64,000 nucleotides of DNA from Nocardia sp. NRRL S-836 (lineage in GTDB: Bacteria; Actinomycetota; Actinomycetes; Mycobacteriales; Pseudonocardiaceae): assembly GCF_001279525.1 (NCBI RefSeq), contig NZ_LGDY01000150.1, forward strand, positions 123,728-187,727, read 5' to 3'. Position numbers and translations under genes: made by a program. The notes under the pieces are model-generated. The model ran no database searches. It saw only the letters and a program-made list of their open reading frames with translations, and was not told the origin of the DNA. Positions 9,748 through 18,266 of the stretch are shown piece after piece (position 1 is the stretch's first letter; each line of letters begins with the position of its first letter).

Positions 9748-10793
9748 CCACGCACACCACCCGACCCGGAAGTGAGCCGATGTCAGTGCTCGACCTCGCC
9801 GCGCGCCACCGGCTCAGCACCATGATCGAGGGCTACCGCGCCAGCGCGCTGGTGCACGTCGCCGCCGAGCTCGGCATCGCCACCCTGCTCGCCGAACGGC
9901 CCCGCACCGCGGCGGAGCTGGCGCAGGAGACCAGGACGAACCCGCGGACGCTGGGCCAGGTGCTGCGGGCCCTGTGCGGCCTCGGCGTGCTGGCCGAGGA
10001 CGACGGCGCGCTGACGCTGACCCCCGCCGGAGCGTTCCTCGACCCGCGGCACCCGATGTCGTTGCACGGCCAGGCCGTCTACTTCGGCGGCCCCAGCTAC
10101 CTCTCCTACAGCGGGCTCGTCGAGAGCCTGCGCGAGGGTGGCATCGCGTTCGACCACGTCTTCGGCATGCCGTACTACAGCTACCTCGACCGCGAACCCG
10201 CCATGGCCGAGCACTACCACCGGATGATCGCGCTCCCGGCCGGTGCCGCCACCGTGATCGGCACGCTGTTCGACTTCACCACCGCGCGGCAGATCGTGGA
10301 CGTCGGCGGCGGCAACGGCTCGTTGCTCGCCGAGATCCTCACCCTCGCCCCGCAGGCGCGCGGCGTGCTGCTGGAGCTGCCGCTGACCGAACCGTCCGCG
10401 CTCGCCACGCTCGCCACCGCACCCGGCGGTGACCGCTGCGAGTTCGTCGCCGGCGACTTCCGCGAGCACGTGCCGGCCGGTGGCGACGTGTACGTCCTGT
10501 CCCGCGTGCTCGCGAACTGGGCCGACCCGATGTGCGAACGCATCCTGGGCAACTGCCGCGACGCGCTGCGGCCGGGTGGGCGGCTGCTGGTGTTCGAGAT
10601 GATGATGCCCGACCAGGTCACCGAGGGCATGCGGGTCGTCGACGGAGACATGAACGCCCTGGCGCACCTCGGCGGCGCGGTCCGCACCAGGGCCGAGTTC
10701 ACCGCGTTGCTCGGCAGCGCCGGGCTGAAGCTCGACCGCGTGCAGCAGCTGCCCAACTCGCAGTGGACGTTGCTGGAAGCGAGCCTCGCGTGA
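9744..10793 (+). CDS. SAM-dependent O-methyltransferase-like enzyme
   Basis: About 349 residues, built like plant-type/hydroxyindole O-methyltransferases: an N-terminal winged-helix dimerisation part (ALVHVAAELGIATLL, then a helix-turn-helix-like stretch) followed by a class I SAM-binding domain with DVGGGNG at residues 186-192. Family members methylate hydroxyls or enols of secondary metabolites. Here a plausible target is the enol of the unreduced beta-keto group left by the KR-less PKS module, or a hydroxyl added by the following P450; this is inference. The ATG at 9744 overlaps the megasynthase stop (ATGA), favouring translational coupling; ATG 9780 is an alternative start that loses 12 residues. 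Confidence 0.88.
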   Translation: MTTHTTRPGSEPMSVLDLAARHRLSTMIEGYRASALVHVAAELGIATLLAERPRTAAELAQETRTNPRTLGQVLRALCGLGVLAEDDGALTLTPAGAFLDPRHPMSLHGQAVYFGGPSYLSYSGLVESLREGGIAFDHVFGMPYYSYLDREPAMAEHYHRMIALPAGAATVIGTLFDFTTARQIVDVGGGNGSLLAEILTLAPQARGVLLELPLTEPSALATLATAPGGDRCEFVAGDFREHVPAGGDVYVLSRVLANWADPMCERILGNCRDALRPGGRLLVFEMMMPDQVTEGMRVVDGDMNALAHLGGAVRTRAEFTALLGSAGLKLDRVQQLPNSQWTLLEASLA

Positions 10794-12022
10794 TCCCGCG
10801 CTTCACCGGCCCGCCGCTGCTCGGGCTCAACCTCAGGTTCCTGCGCGACCCGCTGGGCATGTTCGAGCAGGCCCGCCGCGACCACGGCGACCTCGTGGAG
10901 CTCGACCTCGGCGTCGCGGGCACGCTGCACGCGGCGTTCCACCCGGACGGCGTGCGGCAGGTGCTGCAACGCGGCCGGCGCACCCACCGCGGCCTGCTGC
11001 GCGAGCTGCTCGGCAAGGGCCTGTTCACCACGCCCAGCGGCGACGACTGGATGCGCCGGCGGCGGCTCATGCAGCCGCTGTTCCACCCCGACCGCCTCGC
11101 CGAGGCGATTCCGTTGCTGCGCAGGCCGATCGTGGAGGCGCTCGACACCCGGTGGCGGGCGGGCAGCAGGGTCGACCTCGCCGCCGAGATGAAGCGCCTG
11201 ACCGTGGCGATGATGATCGACGCCACGTTCGGCGGTGCGCCCGGTGTGGACAAGGCCGCGGCCCGCGAGGCGCTGAGCTTCCTGCTCGGCTACGTCGACG
11301 AGCAGCTGTTCCGGTTCCCGACGGTGCCGAGATCGTTGCCCACCAGGGACAACCGGCGCTACCGGCGGGACATCGCGGTGCTGCGCCGGGTCATCGAGGA
11401 CGCGATGCGCAGGCCCGGCGACGAGCCCACGTTCCTCAACGGCCTGCTGGACACGCGTGCCTCCGGCGGTGGCTTCACCGACGAGGAGCTCGTCGACGAG
11501 GTGCTGTCGATCTTCATCGCCGGCACCGAGACCACCGGCACCGCGCTCACCTGGGCGCTGCACCTGCTGAGCCAGCACCCGGAGCAGCGCGGCACCAGCG
11601 CCGAGTGGGCCAGGGCGGCGGTCTCGGAGGCCGTGCGCCTCTACCCGCCCGCGTGGGCGTTGCGGCGGGTGCTCGACGAACCGCTGGAGATCGGCGGCCA
11701 CGAGGTGCCCGCCGGCGCGCGGGTGATCGTCTCCTCCTACGTCACTCACCGGCACCCGGACATCTGGGACCACCCCGGCCAGTTCCGCCTCGACCGCTGG
11801 CTCGAACCGGCGAACCGGCCGCGGTTCTCGTACTTCCCGTTCGGCGCGGGCGCCCACCAGTGCGTGGGCAACGCCTTCGCGCTGCTGGAGGGCGAGCTCG
11901 TGCTCACCGAGATCGCCCGGCGCTTCCAGCTCGGCCCACCAGAACGCCCGCTCACCGGCACCAAGCCCGCGATCGCACTGACGCCCGTACCGGCACCGCA
12001 GCCCCTGCTGCTACCCGCCTGA
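10790..12022 (+). CDS. Cytochrome P450
   Basis: About 410 residues, a normal length for a soluble bacterial P450. Visible hallmarks are the I-helix AGTETT oxygen-binding motif, the ExxR helix (EAVRLYPP) and the heme loop FPFGAGAHQCVG, with the cysteine ligand at residue 358 (11861-11863). Such enzymes hydroxylate, epoxidise or cross-link natural products using electrons from ferredoxin; no ferredoxin or reductase is encoded nearby, so redox partners must come from elsewhere. The GTG start overlaps the methyltransferase stop by four bases (GTGA), placing it firmly in the biosynthetic operon as a tailoring enzyme. Its substrate cannot be read from sequence. Confidence 0.93.
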   Translation: MIPRFTGPPLLGLNLRFLRDPLGMFEQARRDHGDLVELDLGVAGTLHAAFHPDGVRQVLQRGRRTHRGLLRELLGKGLFTTPSGDDWMRRRRLMQPLFHPDRLAEAIPLLRRPIVEALDTRWRAGSRVDLAAEMKRLTVAMMIDATFGGAPGVDKAAAREALSFLLGYVDEQLFRFPTVPRSLPTRDNRRYRRDIAVLRRVIEDAMRRPGDEPTFLNGLLDTRASGGGFTDEELVDEVLSIFIAGTETTGTALTWALHLLSQHPEQRGTSAEWARAAVSEAVRLYPPAWALRRVLDEPLEIGGHEVPAGARVIVSSYVTHRHPDIWDHPGQFRLDRWLEPANRPRFSYFPFGAGAHQCVGNAFALLEGELVLTEIARRFQLGPPERPLTGTKPAIALTPVPAPQPLLLPA

Positions 12023-12040
12023 CCCAGAACCGGGGGAACG

Positions 12041-12694
12041 ATGAAAGCGGAATCTCCACCGCTACCACTGAAGACCCAGCTGTCCATCGCGGACGTCCGG
12101 CACGCCGTGGCGTTGCTCGACTGGCTCAAGGACTACATCTCCCTGCCGCACCCGGAAATCGGCCGCAGCGGGCCGGTGTGCCCGTTCGTGCCGTTGTCGC
12201 TGCGGTCCGACCAGGTGCGCATCGTGCTGCACGACGAGATCGACGGCACCGACCCCGATGCCGTCCGCGCGCTGCTGCTCGCCTACCTGGCCGAGTTCAC
12301 CGCCACCACGCCCGCGTCGGCGAACCTGCGCAGGCAGCGCAGCCTCGTCATCGCCTTCCCGGCGATCACCGCGGAACGCGAGCACATCCTCGCCGAGGTC
12401 CACGAGAGCGCGAAGTCGGACCTGGTGCGCAACGGGGCGATGCTCGGCCAGTTCTACGAGTCCTGCCAGGAGACCGCGGTGCGCAACCCGGAGTTCCTGG
12501 TCTCCACCGGGCCGGTGCCGTGCTTCGTCATCCGGCACATGGCCCCGCACGACGTGCTGTTCCTGCACGACCGCCCGGACTGGTTCGCCGAGTACCACCG
12601 CCGGTTCGCCGGCGAGTACCGCGCGGGCAAGATCCACGACCCGCTGCTCGTCCGCCTCTTCCAGCAGGCCGAGACCCAACTGGAGAAGTCATGA
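12041..12694 (+). CDS. DUF6875-like conserved protein of the cluster
   Basis: 217 residues with no signal peptide or membrane segment. The pattern GRSGPVCPFVP near residue 45 and the later HDVLFLHDRPDWF resemble what I recall of the DUF6875 family, small proteins often placed beside natural-product enzymes; I cannot confirm the family without a search. A conserved Cys and several His/Asp residues could be catalytic or metal-binding, but no known active site is recognised. GGGGGA precedes the ATG. The stop overlaps the start of the following lipoprotein gene (ATGA), so it is co-translated with it. Its role is unknown; a tailoring or chaperone-like job within the operon is inferred from position only. 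Confidence 0.75.
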   Translation: MKAESPPLPLKTQLSIADVRHAVALLDWLKDYISLPHPEIGRSGPVCPFVPLSLRSDQVRIVLHDEIDGTDPDAVRALLLAYLAEFTATTPASANLRRQRSLVIAFPAITAEREHILAEVHESAKSDLVRNGAMLGQFYESCQETAVRNPEFLVSTGPVPCFVIRHMAPHDVLFLHDRPDWFAEYHRRFAGEYRAGKIHDPLLVRLFQQAETQLEKS

Positions 12695-13839
12695 CCAAGA
12701 CCGTCCGCCTGCTCGCCGCCACCGCCGCCGCGGGCCTCGCGCTGTCCGCCTGCTCGGTGCCGGAGGTGCCGGAGCTCGCCGGTGCCAAGACCGTGAAGAT
12801 CGGTGGCGGCCCCGCCTCGCTGGTCACCGTGGACGTCAACGGTGACAGCATCGTCGACGTCGTCACCGGCGACTTCCTGTCCAACACCGTCTCCGCGCTG
12901 CTGGGCGACGGCAAGGGCGGGTACGCCGCCCCGATCCAGTCGGTGGTCGGCATGAACCCGTCCGACATCGGCTACGGGGACTTCAACGGTGATGGCAAGG
13001 TCGACGTCGCCGTGACGAACTTCTTCGACGGCAAGATCTCCGTCGTCTACGGCGACGGCAAGGGCTCGTTCACCGACCGCAAGATCTTCGGCGGCGGCGA
13101 GGACCCGGCGCGCATCCTGGCCGCCGACCTCAACGGCGACAACATCACCGACCTCACCTCGCTCAACTACAAGGGCAGTGACATCTCGGTGCTGTTCGGC
13201 GACGGCAAGGGCATGTTCGCCGAACCGGTGAAGACACCGGTGCCCGCCACCCCGATCCGCATCCTCGCCGCGGACGTGAACGAGGACGACGTCACCGACC
13301 TGGTGCTGGGCCACTTCGGCTCGCACGACGTCTCGATCCTGTACGGCACGGGCAAGGGCGCGTTCCGGGCGCCGGAGCTGCTCACCACCGCCGACGACCC
13401 GGCCGGTCTGCTCGTGACCGACCTGGACGACGACGACCACGTGGACCTCGTCGTGGCGAACTACGGTTCCAACGACGTGTCCGTGTTCCGCGGCAAGGGC
13501 GGCGGCTCGTTCGCCGAAGCACGCCGCTACCCGGTCAACGGCGGCAGCCCGGCCGGTGTCGTGGCCGCCGACTTCAACGGCGACGGGCTGCTCGACCTGG
13601 CGACGAACAACTCGGCGACCGACGACCTCAGCATCCTGCGCGGTGACGGCACCGGCCGGTTCAGCGAGGGCGAGACGTTCAACGCCGGTGACGACCCGCG
13701 CGGCGGCATCGCGGCCGTGGACGCCGACGGCAACGGCAGCGCGGACCTCGTCGCGGTGAACCACAACTCCAGCGACCTGTCGATCCTGCTCAACCAGGCC
13801 AGCGGCGGCAAGCCCAGGAAGAACGCGGCGGTGAAGTGA
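12691..13839 (+). CDS. FG-GAP/VCBS seven-repeat lipoprotein
   Basis: 382 residues. An N-terminal lipoprotein signal ends in LSAC with lipidation at Cys21, so the protein is likely anchored outside the cell membrane. The rest consists of seven copies of a roughly 48-residue unit, each with a calcium-loop signature: [54 protein letters not shown] and DADGNGSAD. Seven such blades predict a closed integrin-like beta-propeller. Its start overlaps the upstream stop and its own stop overlaps the MbtH start, so it lies inside the NRPS operon. Exported propellers are unusual there; it could bind product or act outside the cell. No catalytic residues are recognised. Confidence 0.9.
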   Translation: MTKTVRLLAATAAAGLALSACSVPEVPELAGAKTVKIGGGPASLVTVDVNGDSIVDVVTGDFLSNTVSALLGDGKGGYAAPIQSVVGMNPSDIGYGDFNGDGKVDVAVTNFFDGKISVVYGDGKGSFTDRKIFGGGEDPARILAADLNGDNITDLTSLNYKGSDISVLFGDGKGMFAEPVKTPVPATPIRILAADVNEDDVTDLVLGHFGSHDVSILYGTGKGAFRAPELLTTADDPAGLLVTDLDDDDHVDLVVANYGSNDVSVFRGKGGGSFAEARRYPVNGGSPAGVVAADFNGDGLLDLATNNSATDDLSILRGDGTGRFSEGETFNAGDDPRGGIAAVDADGNGSADLVAVNHNSSDLSILLNQASGGKPRKNAAVK

Positions 13840-14036
13840 TGACCGGCCAGGACATGAGCGTGGTCGTCAACCACGAGGAGCAGTACTCGATCTGGCCGGC
13901 CGACCGCGAGCCCCCGTCGGGCTGGCGCACGGTCGGGGTGACCGGCAGCGAGGACGAGTGCCTCGACTGGATCGAACGGGAGTGGACCGACCTGCGGCCG
14001 CTCAGCCTGCGCAGGGCCATGGCGGAAACGCCGTGA
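13839..14036 (+). CDS. MbtH-like NRPS adenylation chaperone
   Basis: About 65 residues. It matches the MbtH signature throughout: [10 protein letters not shown], the central GW, CLDWIE, the tryptophan in EWTDLRP and the closing SLR. MbtH proteins bind adenylation domains and are often required for their solubility or activity, so this one probably serves the two A domains at 1210-2570 and 7075-8360. The ATG overlaps the stop of the lipoprotein gene (TGATG); an in-frame GTG at 13836 and an ATG at 13854 are alternatives. It is the last gene of the tightly coupled biosynthetic operon. Confidence 0.95.
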   Translation: MTGQDMSVVVNHEEQYSIWPADREPPSGWRTVGVTGSEDECLDWIEREWTDLRPLSLRRAMAETP

Positions 14037-14076
14037 GCCCCGCGCGTTATCCTACTCACCGCAGCGGCGTCATCAC

Positions 14077-14102
14077 GTTCTGTGCGCTGCGGAAATCAGA
14101 AC
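14077..14102. promoter_or_regulatory. Short inverted repeat before MFS gene
   Basis: GTTCTG and CAGAAC are separated by 14 bases in the 85-bp gap before the MFS gene. This could be an operator for separate control of the exporter, but six-base arms occur by chance and no regulator is adjacent. Confidence 0.25.
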
Positions 14103-14121
14103 CACGGGGGATGTGAGACAG

Positions 14122-15432
14122 ATGTCGACCGCCGAGACCAGCATGGGCGCATGGCGCATGCTGCGGACGAACGGCCCGCTCCGCGCGTTGTTCACCGCGC
14201 GGACCGTGTCGTACGCCGGCGACTCGCTGAGCATGGTCGCGTTGATGCTGCACGTGGCCAACTCGACAGGTCAGGCCGTCGCCGTGGCGTTGCTGCTGCT
14301 CGCGGGCGACTTCGTGCCGTCGCTGATCGCGCCGCTCACCGGCGCGATCGCCGACCGGTTCGACCTGAAGAAGGTGATGATCAGCTGTGACGTGGCGCAG
14401 GGCGCCCTGGTGCTGCTGATCGCGTTGTCGCTGCCGCCGTTGCCGCTGCTGCTGGCGCTGGTGGCGGTGCGGGCGATCGCGGGCCAGGTCTTCATGCCCG
14501 CCTCGCGGTCCGCGGTGCCCGCGATGGTGCGCGGCGCGCACCTGGAGACCGCGAACTCGGTGATCGGCTTCGGCGCGAACACCGCGGAGGCGGTCGGCCC
14601 GCTGATCGCGGCCGCCATGCTGCCGTTCCTGGGCGTGCAGGGCGTGCTGATCGCCGACGCGGCGTCGTTCTTCCTGTCCGCGCTGGTGCTCACGACGGTG
14701 CGCTCGATGCCGCCGGTGCCGGACCCGGACCGCGACAACGCCACCCTGCTGGAGCAGGCGAAGTCCGGGCTGGGCTACATCGTCCGCACCAGGGCCATCC
14801 GCATCATCACCATCGGCTTCTGCGCGGTGGTGGCGTTCAACGGCGTGGACGACGTGGCACTCGTGCTGCTGGCCAAGGACACGCTGCGGTCCGGCGACTC
14901 GTCGGTCGGCCTGCTGCTCGGCGCGGTCGGCATCGGGCTGCTGATCGGGTACGCGCTGCTGACCCGCTACGCCTCGAAGGCGTCGATGGTCACGTTGCTC
15001 ATCGGCGGCTTCCTGGTGAGCAGCGCGGGCAACTTCCTGACCGGCTTCGCGTGGGCGGTCACGGCGGCGTTCACCGTGCAGGCGATCCGCGGCCTGGGCA
15101 TCGCGGGCATGGACGTCGGCTCCAGCACGCTGCTGCAGCGCCTGGTGCCCCCGGCCATGCTGGGCCGGGTGTTCGGCAACATGTACGGCACCATCGGGTT
15201 CGCCGCGGCGATCTCGTACGTGGGCGGCGGTCTGCTGCTGGACGCCACGTCGGCGCCCACCACGCTGATCGTCGCCGGTGCCGGCGGCATGGCGTGCACG
15301 GTGCTGGTCGCGGTCTTCCTGCCGAGGGCGCTGAGGGCACACCCGGCACCCGAGCAGGACCCGGACCCCGAGGACGTGGCGAAGGACGCCCTCACGGACC
15401 ACCCCGAGGGTGCGCCGGCCGACCGCAAGTGA
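14122..15432 (+). CDS. MFS efflux transporter, DHA3-like
   Basis: About 436 residues with some twelve hydrophobic segments and the typical MFS loop motif (GAIADRFDLKK) between TM2 and TM3. The sequence PASRSAVPAMV after TM4 and overall shape resemble the MefA/EntS-type DHA3 exporters of macrolides and siderophores. Located 85 bp after mbtH and in the same direction, it is the best candidate for exporting, and giving self-resistance to, the NRPS-PKS product. Start choice is uncertain: ATG 14122 sits 11 bases from GGGGG, whereas GTG 14113 is too close to it. The gene is followed at once by a strong hairpin. Confidence 0.88.
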   Translation: MSTAETSMGAWRMLRTNGPLRALFTARTVSYAGDSLSMVALMLHVANSTGQAVAVALLLLAGDFVPSLIAPLTGAIADRFDLKKVMISCDVAQGALVLLIALSLPPLPLLLALVAVRAIAGQVFMPASRSAVPAMVRGAHLETANSVIGFGANTAEAVGPLIAAAMLPFLGVQGVLIADAASFFLSALVLTTVRSMPPVPDPDRDNATLLEQAKSGLGYIVRTRAIRIITIGFCAVVAFNGVDDVALVLLAKDTLRSGDSSVGLLLGAVGIGLLIGYALLTRYASKASMVTLLIGGFLVSSAGNFLTGFAWAVTAAFTVQAIRGLGIAGMDVGSSTLLQRLVPPAMLGRVFGNMYGTIGFAAAISYVGGGLLLDATSAPTTLIVAGAGGMACTVLVAVFLPRALRAHPAPEQDPDPEDVAKDALTDHPEGAPADRK

Positions 15433-15437
15433 CTCCC

Positions 15438-15470
15438 CAGCGGCGCCCGCGGCTTTCGCGGGCGCCGCTG
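15438..15470 (+). terminator. Hairpin terminator after MFS gene
   Basis: A perfect 14-bp stem (arms 15438-15451 and 15457-15470) with a five-base loop begins six bases after the MFS stop. There is no T-run, as is common in high-GC actinomycetes. The right arm also forms the first copy of the repeat family that follows. Confidence 0.75.
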
Positions 15471-15749
15471 GGCGTGCGTGCGCTGCACGGGCGCCGCTGG
15501 TGATGCGTGAGCTGCGCTGGCCGTGCGTGGGCTGCGTAAACACCAACGGGGTTGCTTGACCTTTGCGGGGCCTCCGGTCGTGTGCGAGCGCTTCGCAGGC
15601 GGGCTGGCTGGCGTGACCTGGCCGGACGCCGCCGAGGTGCGCGAGAGGCCTGAAAGCGCGCCAGCCGTGCGTGACCTGCGTGGTCGCCACGGTGATGCGC
15701 GACCTTCGCGGCCGCTGCTCCCCGTGCGCAACCCTCGCGGGCACCGCTG

Positions 15750-15784
15750 CTGGTGCGCGCGAACGGGCCGTTCGCGCGCACCAG
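15750..15784. terminator. 16-bp perfect hairpin, terminator of kinase gene
   Basis: Arms 15750-15765 and 15769-15784 pair perfectly over 16 bp around a three-base loop, ending three bases before the stop codon of the minus-strand kinase gene. It is well placed to stop transcripts from both directions and closes the repeat array. Confidence 0.75.
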
Positions 15785-15787
15785 TCG

Positions 15788-16591
15788 TCATCGGGTCCGG
15801 GCCGCCCAGGCGTCCACCTCACGCGAGAACGCCGCGCAGGTCGGGTACCGGTCGTCCGGCTCGGCCGCCATCGCGGTCTGGATGATGTCGACCGCGGCCG
15901 ACGGCAGCACCACGCGCACCTGGTCCCAGCGCACCGACCCGTCGGCCAGCCGCCACGGTTGCATGCCCGTCAGGCACGCCAGCGTGAGCGCGCCGAGTGA
16001 GAACACGTCCGCGCGGTGGTCGGCGGGCAGCCCGGCCAGCTGTTCGGGCGCGCCGTAGCCCGGCGACCCCGCCGAGCGCTCGGGCCGGCCCAGTGCCGAC
16101 GAACCCGGTTGCCGTGCGGGTGCGGCGATGCCGAAGTCCGCGAGGTAGCACCGGTCCCCCGCGCGGCGGGCCACGAGAACGTTGTGCGGCTTGACGTCCC
16201 GGTGCACCAGGCAGTGCGAGTGCACGTGGTCGAGCGCGGACGAGATCTGCCGGACCACCTCCGCGGTGCGGTGTGGTGCGAGCGGGCCGTGCTCGTCCAG
16301 CACGTCCTGCAGGTCCGCTCCGTGGACGTAGGCCAGCACCACGTACGGTGAGCCGGCCACCTCGCCCGCGCCGTGCACCGTCGTGATGTGCGGGTGGTCC
16401 AGCGCCGCGAGCGTCCGCGCCTCGCGCAGGAACCGCGCGCGGAAGTGCGGGTCCGCCGCCACCGACGGCCGCAGCACCTTGAGCGCGACCCGTCGCCCCA
16501 GCAGCTCGTCGTCCGCGAGGAAGACCGCGCTGATGCCCGAGCCACCGATTTCGCCGTGCACCCGGAAACCGGGGATCCGTGGTACGTCCAC
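15788..16591 (-). CDS. Hanks-type serine/threonine protein kinase
   Basis: 267 residues, a bare kinase domain with no membrane segment or sensor. The glycine loop is GGSGIS (16-21). The ATP lysine is Lys38 in VALKVL, and the helix-C Glu is probably Glu57. The catalytic loop HRDVKPHN has Asp132, DFG is at 152-154, and the APE-type motif (APEQL) is at 181. All catalytic residues are present, so it should be active. GTG start, preceded by a G-rich Shine-Dalgarno. It is divergent from an operon that encodes an FHA-domain protein at 18688-20355; FHA domains bind phosphothreonine, so that protein or its partners are plausible substrates (inference). Confidence 0.93.
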   Translation of the reverse strand: MDVPRIPGFRVHGEIGGSGISAVFLADDELLGRRVALKVLRPSVAADPHFRARFLREARTLAALDHPHITTVHGAGEVAGSPYVVLAYVHGADLQDVLDEHGPLAPHRTAEVVRQISSALDHVHSHCLVHRDVKPHNVLVARRAGDRCYLADFGIAAPARQPGSSALGRPERSAGSPGYGAPEQLAGLPADHRADVFSLGALTLACLTGMQPWRLADGSVRWDQVRVVLPSAAVDIIQTAMAAEPDDRYPTCAAFSREVDAWAARTR

Positions 16592-16706
16592 AATGACCGC
16601 CCCCTATCCCTACCCTACATCGGGAAATCACCGCTGTACGGCCGTTGATTCACCGTGGTTAGCTCAGTCCATCGAACCACAAAATCCACTTCGCCGAGGT
16701 GTGATC

Positions 16707-18266
16707 GTGCCCAGAACAGACCAGGCTCCGCCTGCGTTGACCAGCGCGGCGGCCGAGTTGCCGGCCACCCTCCTCGCCAGTCCGGTGTGGACCGACGAGA
16801 TGGTGGCGGCGAGCGGGATTCCGCTGGTGGACGTGCCTTTCGTGACCGTCGGCGGCGGCATGGGATCGTTCGCGATGATCGACGTCCTGCGCATCGCCGG
16901 CGTGCCCGCCGATCGGGTGAAGGTGCTGACGGTGCTCAGCAAACCGTGGGAGAACTACGCTTACCTGACCGGCGTCTCGCAGTTGCCGCCGCATTTCCGC
17001 ATCCGCTCCGACGCGTCGTCGATGCCGGACAACCTGTGGGGATTTCCCAGCTACGCGACGTTGCGCGCATTCCGGGCGCGAAACGTCAAAGAATTCATCG
17101 CACCGCTGTGGAACGTGCTCACCGAAAACGTGCTCACCGATTACTGGACGCCGCTCGCGGGCGAGGTCTTCGCCGGTCTGCAGCGCGAGGCCGACCGGGT
17201 CGGCTACTGGGACTCGGTGGCGAAGGGGCAGGCCCGGCTCGTGCGCAGGCGTGCCGGCGGCGGGTACTTCACGCTGCTGACCACGCAGGGCGCGCACAAG
17301 CAGCGGATCCTCTACCGCAGCCAGCACGTGCACCTGGCCGTCGGCTACCCGAGCATCCGGTTCCTGCCGGAGATGCAGGAGTTCCGCCAGCGCTACGGCA
17401 ACACCGGCCGGTTCGTGAACGCCTACGAGCCGCACGAGCAGGCCTACCTGGACGTGGTGCGCCGCGGTGGCGGCACGGTCGTGGTGCGCGGTGGTGGCAT
17501 CGCCGCGTCGGCCGTGTTGCACCGGTTGCTCAACGACCAGGAGAAGTACGGCACGCAGACGCGGATCATCCACCTGCTGCGGACCTATGTGGACGGTCCA
17601 CAGGGGTCTTCGCCGTTCAAACGCCGCCGTGGCGGGCACGGTTTCGCGCACCAGGGCTTCAACTGGCCCAAGGCGGCGTGGGGAGGGCAGCTCAAGGTCC
17701 GGCTGGAGAAGCTGGAGGGCGAGCAGCGCCGGGAGATGTGGGACCTGATGAAGGGGTCCACCACGCCGTGGCGCAAGGGCTGGCAGCGTCAGCTCGCCCG
17801 CGCCCGTGCCGACGGCAGCTACCGGGCCGTGGGCGGCACCGTCGAGCGGGTCGAACCGGCGGGCGAGGGCCTCGGTGTGCTCTACCGCGACAACGACACC
17901 GGCTCGGTGCGCCGGCTGGACGCCGACTACCTGATCGACGCGACCGGGCTGGTCGGCGAGCTCAAGGACCACCGGTTGCTCAACGACCTGGTCGAGGTCG
18001 GTGGCGCGGCGCGGAACCTGTGGGGCCGCCTGGACGTGACCCCCGGCTTCGAGGTGCAGTCGTGCCGCAGCGGCGAGGGACGGCTCTTCGCCGCGGGTGC
18101 CGCGACCGAGGGTGCCTACTACGCGCCGGCGGACTCGTTGCTGGGCCTGCAGTACGCGGCCCTGCGCGCGGCCGACCAGCTGGCGGACCTGGGTTTCTGC
18201 GAACGCATCGGCACCGGCCGGTCGATCTCGCAGTGGTTCAGGTGGATGAGGAACGTGGCGCCGTGA
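16707..18266 (+). CDS. Two-dinucleotide-fold flavoprotein, monooxygenase-like
   Basis: 519 residues. An FAD-binding Rossmann motif (VGGGMGS) lies near residue 51, and a second GGGIAAS around residue 265 would bind NAD(P)H. DYLIDATG near residue 410 matches the ATG motif of class B monooxygenases and related oxidoreductases, and AAGAATEGAYYAPADSL near the C-terminus fits the FAD-closing strand. The architecture suggests an NAD(P)H-dependent flavin oxidoreductase or N-/S-hydroxylase; the exact family was not recognised. The GTG start has GAGG seven bases before it; GTG 16701 is an alternative. The stop overlaps the next start (GTGA), linking it to a membrane protein and an FHA protein. Confidence 0.8.
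   Translation: MPRTDQAPPALTSAAAELPATLLASPVWTDEMVAASGIPLVDVPFVTVGGGMGSFAMIDVLRIAGVPADRVKVLTVLSKPWENYAYLTGVSQLPPHFRIRSDASSMPDNLWGFPSYATLRAFRARNVKEFIAPLWNVLTENVLTDYWTPLAGEVFAGLQREADRVGYWDSVAKGQARLVRRRAGGGYFTLLTTQGAHKQRILYRSQHVHLAVGYPSIRFLPEMQEFRQRYGNTGRFVNAYEPHEQAYLDVVRRGGGTVVVRGGGIAASAVLHRLLNDQEKYGTQTRIIHLLRTYVDGPQGSSPFKRRRGGHGFAHQGFNWPKAAWGGQLKVRLEKLEGEQRREMWDLMKGSTTPWRKGWQRQLARARADGSYRAVGGTVERVEPAGEGLGVLYRDNDTGSVRRLDADYLIDATGLVGELKDHRLLNDLVEVGGAARNLWGRLDVTPGFEVQSCRSGEGRLFAAGAATEGAYYAPADSLLGLQYAALRAADQLADLGFCERIGTGRSISQWFRWMRNVAP

Larger units (their letters stand above)
15438..15784. repeat. Degenerate ~28-bp tandem repeat array
   Basis: The whole 355-bp gap between the convergent MFS and kinase genes is filled by about eleven diverged copies of a 25-32 bp unit. 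The core reads roughly GTGCGTGACCTTCGCGGGC followed by GCCGCTG. Clear copies start near 15466, 15492, 15521, 15553, 15579, 15609, 15638, 15666, 15693, 15722 and 15752. Conserved words are TGCGTGA or TGCGCGA, then CTGCG or TTCGCG, then GCCGCTG. Copies differ by substitutions and small indels, and there are no unique spacers. No protein-coding gene is seen here. It resembles a decayed minisatellite or a stacked family of intergenic repeats. Confidence 0.7.

Noticed and set aside
14037..14121. A terminator separating mbtH and the MFS gene
   Set aside because: Only six-base arms are found, too weak for a terminator; kept as a low-confidence operator candidate.
15438..15784. CRISPR array
   Set aside because: The ~28-bp units are diverged and directly joined; there are no constant repeats with unique spacers, and no cas genes.
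14056..15822. Long minus-strand frame across the MFS gene and the repeat array
   Set aside because: The translation is His/Arg-rich with no family match, and it runs through tandem repeats and hairpins. The MFS gene on the other strand has full codon bias and motifs.
16601..16618. G-quadruplex or telomere-like repeat (three TAGGG words on the minus strand)
   Set aside because: Only three full G-runs exist, and the last one is the expected Shine-Dalgarno of the kinase gene.
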